From Ectobius pallidus (taxonomy: Eukaryota; Arthropoda; Insecta; Blattodea; Ectobiidae): 64,000 bases of DNA. Position 1 is the first letter of the stretch. Every line of letters starts with the position of its first letter. Positions 37,771 through 47,860 of the stretch are shown piece after piece. The notes beneath the pieces are model-generated. The model saw only the letters and a program-made list of their open reading frames with translations, did no database searches and had not been told where the DNA came from. The stretch spans positions 84,355,432-84,419,431 of the forward strand of contig CAXKWD010000009.1 of assembly GCA_964059195.1 (NCBI GenBank). The letters run 5' to 3'. Both the position numbers and the translations under genes were made by a program.

Positions 37771-39191
37771 CATGGGTTCCCAGTCGAACCCTTTCGACGC
37801 CCCCCATTTGAGATGTGGCATGTCATTGCGCCCCCTACCATTTTCGTTATCTTGATGGGAAGAATTTGAAGTAGACAACATAGCAAGCACAACGTGTTTA
37901 AAATGCGCATTTGAAGTGTTTTAACTTAGGTAACCGATTAAGCCTACTTGTTTAAGTTGGCATAATATCTGGCTGGGTTTTTGAAACGTTAGATATCTGT
38001 TAGATTGGATTAATTCATCGATTAGAGTTTCTGAAACGTCAGATGACGGTTATCCATTCGATGAAACACTAAACAAATTATCGGTTGACAGGTCACTAGA
38101 TTTCTCACGAAACGTTAGATAAACATTTAAAATGGCGGACGTGCGATACATGGGGATGTAAGTTTCGTTATTATGTTAGCATTTTATCATACATGTTTTT
38201 ACTAGCCGTGTTGTGGTATTAAAAATGAGAAGTATTAATGCTGCTGGCATTGGTTATTAATTTGTTTGTAAAATAATTCATAACACGAGAAAATTTGTAT
38301 TGTAGACTATTATCGGTTAGATGAACTTGGTTACAGCTTAGGCTATTAATGTATCCTCGTTTACCGGTATTAATTTCATTTTCTGTTGTAACACTTCTAT
38401 GAACAACATATCGCCATTTATACAGAGCGAATATTAATTCATATCCTTGTCTTCTTGCTAGTCATCTTCATTGTGAGATCGTATAAGGTCTAGGTCTATA
38501 TACAGGGTGTTAATGAATAACACCGAAATATTTTACCTCTGTATAGAGGGGACGTAGACAAGCAACTTTTATAAGAGATTTTTGCTCTATGGATTCAATT
38601 TTTTCCTGTTACAGCATAAAATCTTCCAGGGCATGGCCGCCACTGACTTCTAAAATTTGAAAAATGCAAAACAAAGGAACTTCGTTGCTAAAACTGGAGT
38701 TATGAAGCCTGTCACAGCAATGACCTTATGGATAAATAGGCCATCATATGGAATAAGGAAATATGCCCTTCTCGTCGTTAAAAGGGCCTTCATTAAGAAT
38801 TGGTAACAAATGGAAGCATTCCTTTCTCAGTTGTAAATCAGCTATAATTAATTTGTTACGTGGTAGTTGGGTGACTTTTCTGGGATGCTTATGCTATTGC
38901 CGAAGTTTCTCTCCCGTTTTACATTCATTTTACCAAAGAAAGAAAGAAAGAAAAAAAACAGCAGACAGAAAATTCAGCCATTTTGAATACAATAGCGAGA
39001 AGCGCTTCCATTGGTTGCTGTGACTCGACTCAATCACGACCAATTTGATATTACAGTTCTACGGCTTCTTGCAACTTTCTGGCAGTGGCAACAGCAAGGG
39101 GATACAAAAAAATTTATCAATTCCAAACCGTTCTGCTCCTCCCCCTTTAAGAAAGACTGTTAAATGCCCCCTCCCAGGTTGGGAACCACTG
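37771..39191. mobile_element. Probable hAT-type element, 1.4 kb
   Basis: The left end CATGGGTTCCCAGTCG and right end GGTTGGGAACCACTG are roughly inverse. The flanking octamers CCCTAGAT (37763-37770) and ACCTAGTT (39192-39199) match at 6 of 8. The subterminal zones are both C-rich (GCCCCCC, GCCCCCTCCC). The interior may host further insertions: ACAGGGTGTTAATGAATAAC near 38502 looks like another element's end. An ATG in AAAATGGCGGACGTGCG near 38131 is followed closely by a donor-like GTAAGT. Confidence 0.55.
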
Positions 39192-39199
39192 ACCTAGTT

Positions 39200-40571
39200 A
39201 AACTTTCCTGTGCACTTTTATCGATTTCATGTTTAGGTAAACAAAGTGTTGACGTCATAGGTTATTACACTGAAGAAGAAAGAAAATCAAATACTGTAGA
39301 GGACAATACCGGACACTTACTGCTTTGGCAATGGAAAAATGGGGGACAGATTTTGCAGCACTCCTGGTGGCACAACCTGCAAACTCGAGGGCAAATTAAA
39401 ATGTTCAAAACACATATAACTGCAATGTTTTAATGTTACACCAAACACTATGGACCAAAACACTATTTAAGTATTATAAGAATAATAATGAGCAAACAAA
39501 ACACAGAACTTCCGAAATAGTTCTCAAAATATCAATGAAAACACAAATTTTTCAACTTAGCCGTTGCTAACAACAACTCTCCCTTTTTTTTCAATGTTGT
39601 TTATTTGTTTAATTTTTTAGGTAATTTATTTTCAAACAGCATTTTTTCAGGACCATAGATAGATAGAAAAATAATATCCCTCACACATAACATACCGAGG
39701 TTGGCCACTTCGGCTCCTCTAATAGAAATTGGTTGATATCTTTGTATCTAGTTACTGCATCTGTATTCAGTAGTAGCAGGTTGGGCCGCTAGATGGTGTT
39801 CAAGATACTGTCCCTCGATACATCGCAAAGTTTCCTATTGTCCTCTATATAGTATTTGGAAAAATTAAATTTTACTAATTTTTATGAACTTTAAAGTTCT
39901 AATGATTTTAATCAACAATGACACCTTTATTAAAACAGCTTCACTCTTTTTAGATAAGGTGCCCTGATGATGGGTATATGAAACCGAAAAGCCTAGGCAA
40001 AATAAATTTAAAAAAAATGGTTGAGATTAAAGTATTATATGATTATGTTTTGTTTACCGGCAAACAGTTCAGCATTGGATAAAAAAAAAAAAATTACTAA
40101 CATAACTAAAGGTACGTCCCAGTTACCACGCCTGCTTCACTTCTACAATAAAAAACATTGTCCCCTATAAGGAAGTAATAACCATATCAGTATTATCTTC
40201 AGATACAATAAAATGCTCTGTGAAGGAGTAAGATATAAAGCGTTTCCTGCTACAGCATGGAGTGTGTGGGAGCTGTTATATTCGCAACAGTGCAGCATTT
40301 TCAGACAGGGCGAATGTACTGTCGGGCGCCAATATTTTATTTGTTAAAATAATGATCGTCCGTATTCGTAGTAATCTTGTACACACTACAGGCAGTAGTC
40401 TATAACCTGACTAGCTGTGCACATTTAACAGCTTAATATTTTGTTATGTAGATATAAAAAAAGAAAACTTCTAACACAGGCTACTTACACACCCAAAGAA
40501 ACGCCTTTCCCCCCTGAGGAACATCACAGCAGGGACGTAGCCAAGATTTTGATTTGGGAGGGGAGGGGACT
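39200..40571. other. No confident gene
   Basis: AT-rich, with frames under 90 codons. CAGCAGGGACGTAGCCAAGA at about 40528-40547 resembles a hAT-MITE left end. The palindromic element at 40582 appears to have landed inside that older repeat. Confidence 0.4.
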
Positions 40572-40606
40572 CCCTAGATTTGAGAATATTATAGGAGAAA
40601 AATTCC

Positions 40607-40678
40607 TCCGACACTGGGACTTGAACCCAGGACCTTTGGCTATTCGCGCCAATGCTCTACCAACTGAGCTAAGCCGGA
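40607..40678 (-). repeat. tRNA-Phe-like module, left arm
   Basis: A 72-nt tRNA-like segment with perfect D, anticodon and T stems. The anticodon loop is GCGAATA, with GAA in the anticodon position and C at position 33. A tRNA finder may call it tRNA-Phe; the repeat context argues otherwise. Confidence 0.75.
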
Positions 40679-40920
40679 GTTCAATTCACAGCGCCGGAAG
40701 GAACCTCTCTCCTATGACTGATTGCCCTAATGGTCTACCTCACAGACAGACAAGTTATGTCATATGCAGTACTGTGAGGCACACTAATTAGTGATTTTTG
40801 TGACCGGGCTCCCACTGTTATTGTACAGTTGACATTCAAGATAGATATATAAGCTTTCATGAACCACAGATTATTGTCTCTGTTGGACATTACATGAGAA
40901 TATTATAGGAGAAAAATTCC

Positions 40921-40992
40921 TCCGACACTGGGACTTGAACCCAGGACCTTTGGCTATTCGCGCCAATGCTCTACCAACTGAGCTAAGCCGGA
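40921..40992 (-). repeat. tRNA-Phe-like module, centre
   Basis: Identical to the left-arm module over its 72 nt. Its orientation is opposite to the central module of the copy at 35033. Confidence 0.75.
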
Positions 40993-41214
40993 GTTCAATG
41001 TAATGTCCAACAGAGACAATAATATGTGGTTCATGAAAGCTTATATATCTATCTTGAATGTCAACTGTACAATAACGGTGGGAGCCCGGTCACAAAAATC
41101 ACTAATTAGTGTGCCTCACAGTACTGCATATGACATAACTTGTCTGTCTGTGAGGTAGACCATTAGGGCAATCAGTCATAGGAGAGAGGTTCCTTCCGGC
41201 GCTGTGAATTGAAC

Positions 41215-41286
41215 TCCGGCTTATCTCAGTTGGTAGAGCATTGGCGCGAATAGCCAAAGGTCCTGGGTTCAAGTCCCAGTGTCGGA
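41215..41286 (+). repeat. tRNA-Phe-like module, right arm
   Basis: Same as the other modules except TTATCTCAG for TTAGCTCAG, a change in the A box that would weaken any internal pol III promoter and break one D-stem pair. Confidence 0.75.
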
Positions 41287-41376
41287 GGAATTTTTCTCCT
41301 ATAATATTCTCATGTAATGTCCAACAGAGACAATAGTCTGTGGTTCATGAAAGCTTATATATCTATCCCTAGATTT

Positions 41377-42303
41377 ATTTCTGTAAAATTAAGCATTTAA
41401 ATTTATTTGTAACGTCTTTTTTAGTTACGAATAAAATAGGTTTTTCTAAACAAATACCCCAATCTTTACTGTTCCCGAAATATAACATTAAAAAAACCAT
41501 AAAATTAAATTTTTAAAATGCTTAATTTTTAATAAGTAGATTTAGTCTAATATAAAATACCATAAGGGCAATAAGACACTTTATTTACTATTTTAGTTAG
41601 TAAAATTGTGGTAATTTTTTTTTTTTTCATTCATTCATTTCATTTCATTTCGGGGACGGGCATTTCGGACCCTCGAAATGAAAGTCCCTGCACTATACTG
41701 TACTAAGGTTTTACTCAAAACATGTTATTTGAAAGATCCACATTTTACATGTTTCATTACAGAAATGATGTGTTTTTTCGGTTGAGTAAAGGGAACGAAA
41801 CTTTTCCCTTCCTCCCTTTATACATAAGTGTTAACGTTTTAATAAGTAGGCTATGCCATTGTTTCTTCTGTTTGAATCTTCATAACACAGAAGTTGGGTT
41901 GGTCGCTATTCAGTTAATGGTTAATCCTAGCAAGTAGCCTTCTGCAGTATTGTTGCATATAATAATATCGTAAGGTAAGAATCCCATCTCTTTAATTTTA
42001 GAATTTGTCAAGCAACTTTCATGTATAACACCATTATGCTACTCGGTATTATTTGGGAAAACATTTGGGGGGAAAATATTAATTTGTGCTTACTATAGTT
42101 AATGCTGAAATTAATTGTATGTTATTTAATGATACTATGTTCTTTTAATCCCAGCTTACTATTTGGATTGGAAATAAAAGTAAGTAAACTCTCTAAGAGG
42201 ATGTGTATTAGATTTTTGTAGTACTACAGTAGTTATTTGATTCTTGCTCGCCTTCTCAGAACCAGTAGTTACTATCCTTCCTGCATTGACTTTTTTCTTT
42301 ATT
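41377..42303. other. No gene recognised
   Basis: AT-rich with TTTCATT repeats near 41628-41650. No gene found. Confidence 0.4.
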
Positions 42304-42887
42304 CCGGCCCGGATTTTAATGACCTAAAAATTATTTAAAAACGAGCTATAAAATGACTGGAAAAATACAGAAAAATGACCCAAAAATTTATCTAAAAATG
42401 TAGTTTATTCATCAGATTTTTGTCTATTCTAAATTAATGTTTTTGACCCCATTATATAGGCTTGTAATTAGTTAATTGGCACATACGGTTAAATGCAAAC
42501 AGCAAACATTGTCTTTCAGTATCCAAATTAAAATTATAACAAGATCTATTTAATTATGATTATTTAAAGTTCTCTTAATATTAAATGTAAGTAAATGCAC
42601 AAAAACTCCATATAATGTAAGAAACAATACTAAATGAAAAAAATTATTAAAAATTAAAGAATGACCTAAAAATATGAAATGTGGGAATAAAATTGTCAAA
42701 AAAAGACCTAATAATGACTTTGAATTCTAAAAATGACCAAAAAATGAAAAATTGAAAAAAAAGACAAAAAAAGACCCTAAAAATTGTCATTTTTGTAATC
42801 TATGAGTCATCAGAATACCTGCACTAGTGGGCAACGTCCATGATGTACCAGTTAAAAGATGACACGTCATCAAAATCCGGGCCCTGG
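42304..42887. mobile_element. hAT-like MITE rich in AATGACC motifs
   Basis: The left end CCGGCCCGGATTTTAATGAC is inverse to the right end (GTCATCAAAATCCGGGCCC). The interior has many AAAATGACC/AAATGACCTA motifs. The right end, read inversely, shares GGAT.TT..ATGACGTGTCAT with the element at 16717. No 8-bp TSD was found, so the exact ends are open. Confidence 0.65.
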
Positions 42888-42916
42888 TAATAACTAAATA
42901 ATATACTGTACCTCCT

Positions 42917-43447
42917 GGGTCATTCCATGTCAAGTGAACCAATGGAAAAACGTGACCACCTCCGATTTTAGTCATACTTGGTTGTCATGAAGTACCACCT
43001 GAGATATGTTGAAGTACAAAATATCAGATTTTTATGTGTTGTAGTTTTCCAGTTATACCCTTCTGAAATATGGAAAAAAACCAAATTTTCTGCACAAGTG
43101 CAATCACAAAATGACGCATAAATCAAGCTGGAATTGACATAGATGAGTGGGAAAAGTACCAAAATGTAGCTTATATTATGAGCTTTAATTTGATATGTCA
43201 CACGAGTACTTTCGAAAAAAAATATTTTCAAGGTTACCCAAAAAAAATTTGAAAACTGAATTTTTCAAAAACCTATATTTTGAAAATTTTGAAAAAAATC
43301 TCACAGAAACATACATATTTCAGCATCATGTCCTACAAGTTTTGTTATGGGATCGAAATGGGATCATATTTTTTTACATTTATAACAAATACTATGCACG
43401 CTGGGTAAGAATATATGACACAGGAATATTGCACTTAATTCTAAAAT
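42917..43447 (+). repeat. Left terminal inverted repeat
   Basis: 531 bp, AT-rich, near-identical in inverse to 46144-46684. Both strands hold open frames of 80-100 codons. The few arm-to-arm differences change amino acids (for example C to Y and S to L), so these frames show no sign of selection. Confidence 0.95.
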
Positions 43448-43707
43448 CCATTCCTTTGTCCAGGGAGTTGTTTACCAACATGCATATACCAACTTGTGCA
43501 AGTGGTCAAATGGGTATGAGTAAACACAGTCTGCAAGCATGTGAGTCAGCCAGGGAATGCAAGTTGTAACCTGTTGGACCTGGCTTCAGTTGTGCCTTGA
43601 CTCTCATGCAGTGTGCTTCCTTTCTTCAAAGGCTGTACAAAGACTGTATTGCTGCATGTAAAGTAGTGGGTTCAGTGATTAAAATAGGCATTGTGTATTT
43701 CCCCAGT

Positions 43708-46071
43708 ATGGCTGAAAAAGTAAGTGAAACAGCAAAGATTTTCTGCTGCAACCCTTTCAAGAAAGACAGACATCAGGGTGTGAAAAGAAGTGTGAGGCCT
43801 GTTACTGACTGGATGTGTGACATGTTTGACACCATTGTGGTAGGTATGAAAATTTGTGACAGTTGTAGGAAAGAACTATCAAAGCAGAAACAGGTTACAG
43901 ATACAACAGATGACTGTTTAGTACCAGTAGCCAATACCACTAGGCCTACTAATGTTGATGAATCATTTGTAGCTTTAGATGTTACCTTAGAGTACCTTAA
44001 TAAGTCTCTAAGCTCTCTAGAGGAGTCACCTGTTGCTAAGAGGAAGTTGCAAATGAAATCATACTGTGATAAAAAATACAGTAAAATAAAAAAATGTTTG
44101 ACAGAAAAGGTACTAACAGCAGCAAGTACAAATACAGAGAAAACTGTTGACCATAAATCAGAATCATGTGAAGTCATTTGTCAGCTAAAAGAAAAGTTTC
44201 AAGAAGAAAATATAAGTGTTAGTGAAAAATTGCAAATTTTAACAGTACTACCTAAAAGCTGGTCATGCAGTGAAATACAAAATGAATTTCAGGTTAGCAA
44301 CAGAATGGCAAGAAAAGCTAAAGCATTGGTGAAAGCGAAGGGTATTCTGGCAACACCAAATCCTAAACCAGGAAAGGTTTTAAATGAATCTGTGATTGAG
44401 AAGGTAATAGGGTTCTACAACAGTGATGATGTCAGCCGTCTTATGCCTGGAAAAAAAGACTTTGTTTCTGTGAAAACGGGTGACAGTAGTAGAATTCATG
44501 TACAGAAGAGGCTAGTGATGGGCAACTTGAAGGAAGTGTACGAGCTGTTCAAAAACAAAAATCCTACTGATAAGATTGGATTTTCGAAATTTGCTGATTT
44601 ACGACCTAAACATTGCGTCTTGGCTGGAGGAAGTGGTACCCACACAGTATGCGTTTGTACAGTGCATCAGAATGTTAAATTAATGCTACAAGTGTTGAAA
44701 TCCAAACAAATTACACTGAATGATGGCACAGATATAAGTAATTATAATTCCTGTTTAGCGAAGTTAATGTGTGAAGAGCCAGGCACAGCATGCCACCTTA
44801 ATGAATGTCCTTCATGTCCAGGTGTAGATAATTTGAAAGATGAGTTACAGTTGCTGCTAGATAATGAACTGGTGGACAACATTACATACAAGCAGTGGGT
44901 TTCTGTTGACAGATGTAATTTAGTAACCTTCATCAAAACTGCAGATGAGTTTATAGAAACTTTGTGTGAACAGTTGTTGATTTTGAAGAGACATTCTTTT
45001 ATTGCAAGAAGACAGGCAGAATATTATAATCACTTGAAGCAGAATATTGGAGTAAATGAAGCTGTGGTATGTATGGACTTTGCAGAAAATTATTCGTTTG
45101 TACTACAGGATGAAGCCCAGTCTTTTCATTGGAACAATGATCAAGCAACTATTTTTCCTATAGCAGTCTACTACAATGATCATAATATACACTACAAAAG
45201 TATTGTATGTATCTCTGAATGTCTACAGCATGACACCACTGCTGTTCATTTATTCCAGAAAAGGCTTATCTCTCATTTGAAGTTGGAAGTAATTAGAGAT
45301 TTGAAAAAAATTTACTACTTCTCAGATGGTGCAGCTGCGCAATTTAAAAACAGAAAAAACTTTTCAAACTTATGCCACCATGTTCATGATTTTGGAATTG
45401 AGGCAGAGTGGCATTTCTATGCAACAGCCCATGGGAAAGGAGTATGTGACGGTCTGGGTGGTACTGTGAAAAGACTTGCAGGAAAGGCAAGCCTACAGCG
45501 GCCATACGAGCATCAAATCATGACACCAGCACAGCTGTTTACATGGAGTGAGGAAAACATCGACTCCATGCAGTTCTTCTTCTTCAATGAAGCACAATAC
45601 AACAAAGAGGAAAAAATACTTGCAGACAGATTTCTGTCTACAAAAGCAATACCAGGCACACAGAAGTTCCACAGTTTCATCCCATTGTCAGATAAAGTGT
45701 TGTTGACAAAGGTATTTTCAAGAAGTGAACAGTCATCCACTTTTTCAGTGTTAGGACCACGTGTGCAACAGAGGCTGAAGCTAGCAGAAGTAAAAGGATA
45801 TGTTACATGTGAGAACAACAATCATTGGTGGCTTGGTGTAGTTGTGGACAAAAATGAGACAGCACAGATAGTGGAACTGATGTTTCTGCACCCTGCAGGT
45901 CCTTCTCCATCATTTACTTTCAAAAGTGACTGTCCAAATAAACTGACTGTGCCTCTCTCTCAGATCCTCACCCTTGTGCAACCTACATGTCCCACTGGCC
46001 GTAGTTATTACCTCTCGAAGGAAGAGATGGATGCGGCAACCATGGCTCTAGAAAATTACTGTAGACAATAA
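43708..46071 (+). CDS. DDE/D-type transposase (787 aa)
   Basis: The only long intact gene here. I chose the ATG at 43708 (AGTATGG, a strong start context). An in-frame ATG at 43606 would add 34 residues in a poorer context. Residue numbers follow the 43708 start. Visible: a CxxC at C50-C53 (CDSCRKEL); a basic segment with a KSWSCSEIQNEFQVSNRMAR stretch (about 195-214) that looks like a helix-turn-helix; Cys/His clusters VCVCTVHQ and HLNECPSCPG (about 310-375), likely zinc-binding; then an RNase H-like core with candidate acids D457 (VVCMDFAENYS), D540 (FSDGAAAQFKN) and D581 (HGKGVCDGLGGTVKR). The C-terminal WWLGVVVD ... MFLHPAGPSPSF region resembles a small beta-barrel (SH3/Tudor-like; inference). 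The AATAAA at 46067-46072 overlaps the stop codon. It lies between long inverted repeats and probably cuts and pastes this element. Confidence 0.88.
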   Translation: MAEKVSETAKIFCCNPFKKDRHQGVKRSVRPVTDWMCDMFDTIVVGMKICDSCRKELSKQKQVTDTTDDCLVPVANTTRPTNVDESFVALDVTLEYLNKSLSSLEESPVAKRKLQMKSYCDKKYSKIKKCLTEKVLTAASTNTEKTVDHKSESCEVICQLKEKFQEENISVSEKLQILTVLPKSWSCSEIQNEFQVSNRMARKAKALVKAKGILATPNPKPGKVLNESVIEKVIGFYNSDDVSRLMPGKKDFVSVKTGDSSRIHVQKRLVMGNLKEVYELFKNKNPTDKIGFSKFADLRPKHCVLAGGSGTHTVCVCTVHQNVKLMLQVLKSKQITLNDGTDISNYNSCLAKLMCEEPGTACHLNECPSCPGVDNLKDELQLLLDNELVDNITYKQWVSVDRCNLVTFIKTADEFIETLCEQLLILKRHSFIARRQAEYYNHLKQNIGVNEAVVCMDFAENYSFVLQDEAQSFHWNNDQATIFPIAVYYNDHNIHYKSIVCISECLQHDTTAVHLFQKRLISHLKLEVIRDLKKIYYFSDGAAAQFKNRKNFSNLCHHVHDFGIEAEWHFYATAHGKGVCDGLGGTVKRLAGKASLQRPYEHQIMTPAQLFTWSEENIDSMQFFFFNEAQYNKEEKILADRFLSTKAIPGTQKFHSFIPLSDKVLLTKVFSRSEQSSTFSVLGPRVQQRLKLAEVKGYVTCENNNHWWLGVVVDKNETAQIVELMFLHPAGPSPSFTFKSDCPNKLTVPLSQILTLVQPTCPTGRSYYLSKEEMDAATMALENYCRQ

Positions 46072-46072
46072 A
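46067..46072 (+). promoter_or_regulatory. Polyadenylation signal overlapping the stop codon
   Basis: AATAAA contains the TAA stop of the transposase. It would allow a transcript that ends before the right inverted repeat and so avoids a folded 3' end. Confidence 0.5.
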
Positions 46073-46143
46073 TTCACGTTTTTGTCATTGAAGAAGGGAA
46101 GGTAACATGTTTTCTGTAAGTTTTTCTTTTTGATTGTAATGAA

Positions 46144-46684
46144 ATTTTAGAATTAAGTGCAATATTCCTGTGTCATATATTCTTACCCAGCGTGCATAGT
46201 ATTTGTTATAAATGTAAAAAAATATGATCCCATTTCGATCCCATAACAAAACTTGTAGGACATGATGCTGAAATATGTATGTTTCTGTGAGATTTTTTTC
46301 AAAATTTTCAAAATATAGGTTTTTGAAAAATTCAGTTTTCAAATTTTTTTTGGGTAACCTTGAAAATATTTTTTTTCGAAAGTACTCGTGTGACATATCA
46401 AATTAAAGCTCATAATATAAGCTACATTTTGGTACTTTTCCCACTCATCTATGTCAATTCCAGCTTGATTTATGCGTCATTTTGTGATTGCACTTATGCA
46501 GAAAATTTGGTTTTTTTCCATATTTCAGAAGGGTATAACTGGAAAACTACAACACATAAAAATCTGATATTTTGCACTTTAACATATCTCAGGTGGTACT
46601 TCATGACAACCAAGTATGACTAAAATCGGAGATGGTCATGTTCAAAATTGACAAAAAATTGGTTCACTTGACATGGAATGACCC
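46144..46684 (-). repeat. Right terminal inverted repeat
   Basis: 541 bp, inverse of 42917-43447. Near the outer end it has about 10 extra bases (TTCAAAATTGACAAAAAATT region) relative to the left arm. Confidence 0.95.
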
Positions 46685-46688
46685 TCCT

Positions 46689-47278
46689 GCTGTAATGTGG
46701 GAGAAGATATAAAAGTATCGTGCCAGTATCGTTTGGAGAATAGGTTCTTGGAAGTTTAAATTCATCGAATTGAATATAGTTTATAATTTTAGGCATGTTT
46801 ATCATCTTAGGAGAGTATAATAACACGACTTATTTTAACAGGAAAATTCTACCTCTTTTCTCGTATTCCGATTCTGATAGAGCTTTTCATGTCGACTGAT
46901 TTCGCTCTCTGTTATGTAAGAGTGCTTTTAGTTAGCTCCTTTCTTGGGTGTAAGCATTATGTTGCGAATACTGTGCTTATTGACTTAACGTGCACACTTT
47001 TGCAAGCAGGAATATTGCCCTCACGACGAGCCCGGATGCGGGCACTTAAATCAGTTGGCTGCAATCTCTAGCCATCGCCAGACATGTACGCGTGTCAGGT
47101 GTAAACGAGTTCGCAGATGTTTGACATTGTAATCGTCATCCTAGATTGTATTTAATTTTTTTTCACCTCAGATTATACTGTTGAAAAGACTAATTGATTA
47201 GGAAAGTATACACTTTTACAGGATTTGCCACTGAAACGTAAATAAAATTATTTAGTAGACCTGGTTTATAGTCTAGAG
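46689..47278. other. No gene recognised
   Basis: Unassigned AT-rich sequence. Confidence 0.4.
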
Positions 47279-47860
47279 CAGTCTTGTCCAACTGGCGGCC
47301 CACCGGTCTCATACGGCTCTTGGGAAGTTGTTATTGCAGCCAAGTAGGCCAATATAAATATTATAGTAGCCTACACAGTTGAAAGAGCGAGCTTAAGTTA
47401 CAACTACAAAATCAAATTTAAAAAAAAATTGTAATAATTTGGCACATTTTCTCTCTTGTCAAATGAAATAGAAGTGGTTTTATAAGGACAGTAAGATAAG
47501 ATAAGATAACATTCTTTTCTTCAAGATTTCCTGATTTTCAAAATTTAAGGGACAAACTGTCTCTTCTTAACGGTACCTTGAAAGTGAACATAGAGGATCT
47601 ACTATCGAGGTTTCAGCTTGAGTAGGCCTATGTGATTTTCAAGCTGATCGATTTCTTCAGAACAGAAGAAAACTAGATAACTTTTTCGGGCTTATTTCAG
47701 ATGACAAGTTTACCCAGCTGAGAGATTGTGAACTTCAGATGTTCGGAAACTACATGCCTTTGGGAAACGGCATTTTCGAGTGTGAAAGGTGCCCTACTAT
47801 TCTAGCATATCACTATCAGCTAACTTTTCTCTTAGTAAACTGTATTATTGTAATATTATT
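47279..47860 (+). pseudogene. hAT transposase C-terminal relic
   Basis: It starts with a hAT-like terminus, CAGTCTTGTCCAACTGGCGG, close to that of the 20784 MITE. The frame 47644-47850 reads ADRFLQNRRKLDNFFGLISD, then DKFTQLRDCELQMFGNYM, then IFECERC. It resembles the ELQCD...FY......FP.LR..A..M.S.FG.TY.CE segment of GTF2IRD2-like hAT transposases. It is heavily decayed and the right end was not found. Confidence 0.55.

Larger units (their letters stand above)
40582..41366. mobile_element. Palindromic element with three tRNA-Phe-like modules, copy 2
   Basis: It is flanked by a perfect 10-bp direct repeat, CCCTAGATTT (40572-40581 and 41367-41376), so the whole 785 bp inserted as one unit. Layout: module (-), linker, module (-), inverted linker, module (+), partial linker ending ATATCTAT. 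The two outer arms are inverse over about 300 bp. The left end is GAGAATATTATAGGAGA, as in copy 1. The central module points the other way from that in copy 1 and has lost its right-hand flank. No coding capacity. A 10-bp TSD suits target-primed or unusual transposition more than hAT (8 bp) or mariner (TA). Confidence 0.85.
42917..46684 (+). mobile_element. Intact 3.77-kb DNA transposon with about 535-bp inverted repeats
   Basis: It starts GGGTCATTCCATGTCAAGTG and ends with the inverse. The perfect 4-bp repeat TCCT lies on both sides (42913-42916 and 46685-46688). The inverted repeats run 42917-43447 and 46144-46684. They differ by one 10-bp length change near the outer end and only a few substitutions. 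The enclosed transposase is uninterrupted, so the copy may be young and possibly active. A 4-bp TSD is known for Sola-type elements, but I cannot assign the superfamily with certainty. piggyBac and Kolobok use TTAA, which does not fit here. Confidence 0.93.

Noticed and set aside
40441..40791. 116-codon reading frame
   Set aside because: It runs through the tRNA-like repeat and its linker; the same translation would arise wherever the repeat occurs.
43195..43569. A 124-codon frame at the left end of the transposon, mirrored at 46085-46396, as a second gene
   Set aside because: It lies in the inverted repeats, is AT-driven, has no domain, and arm differences change amino acids freely.
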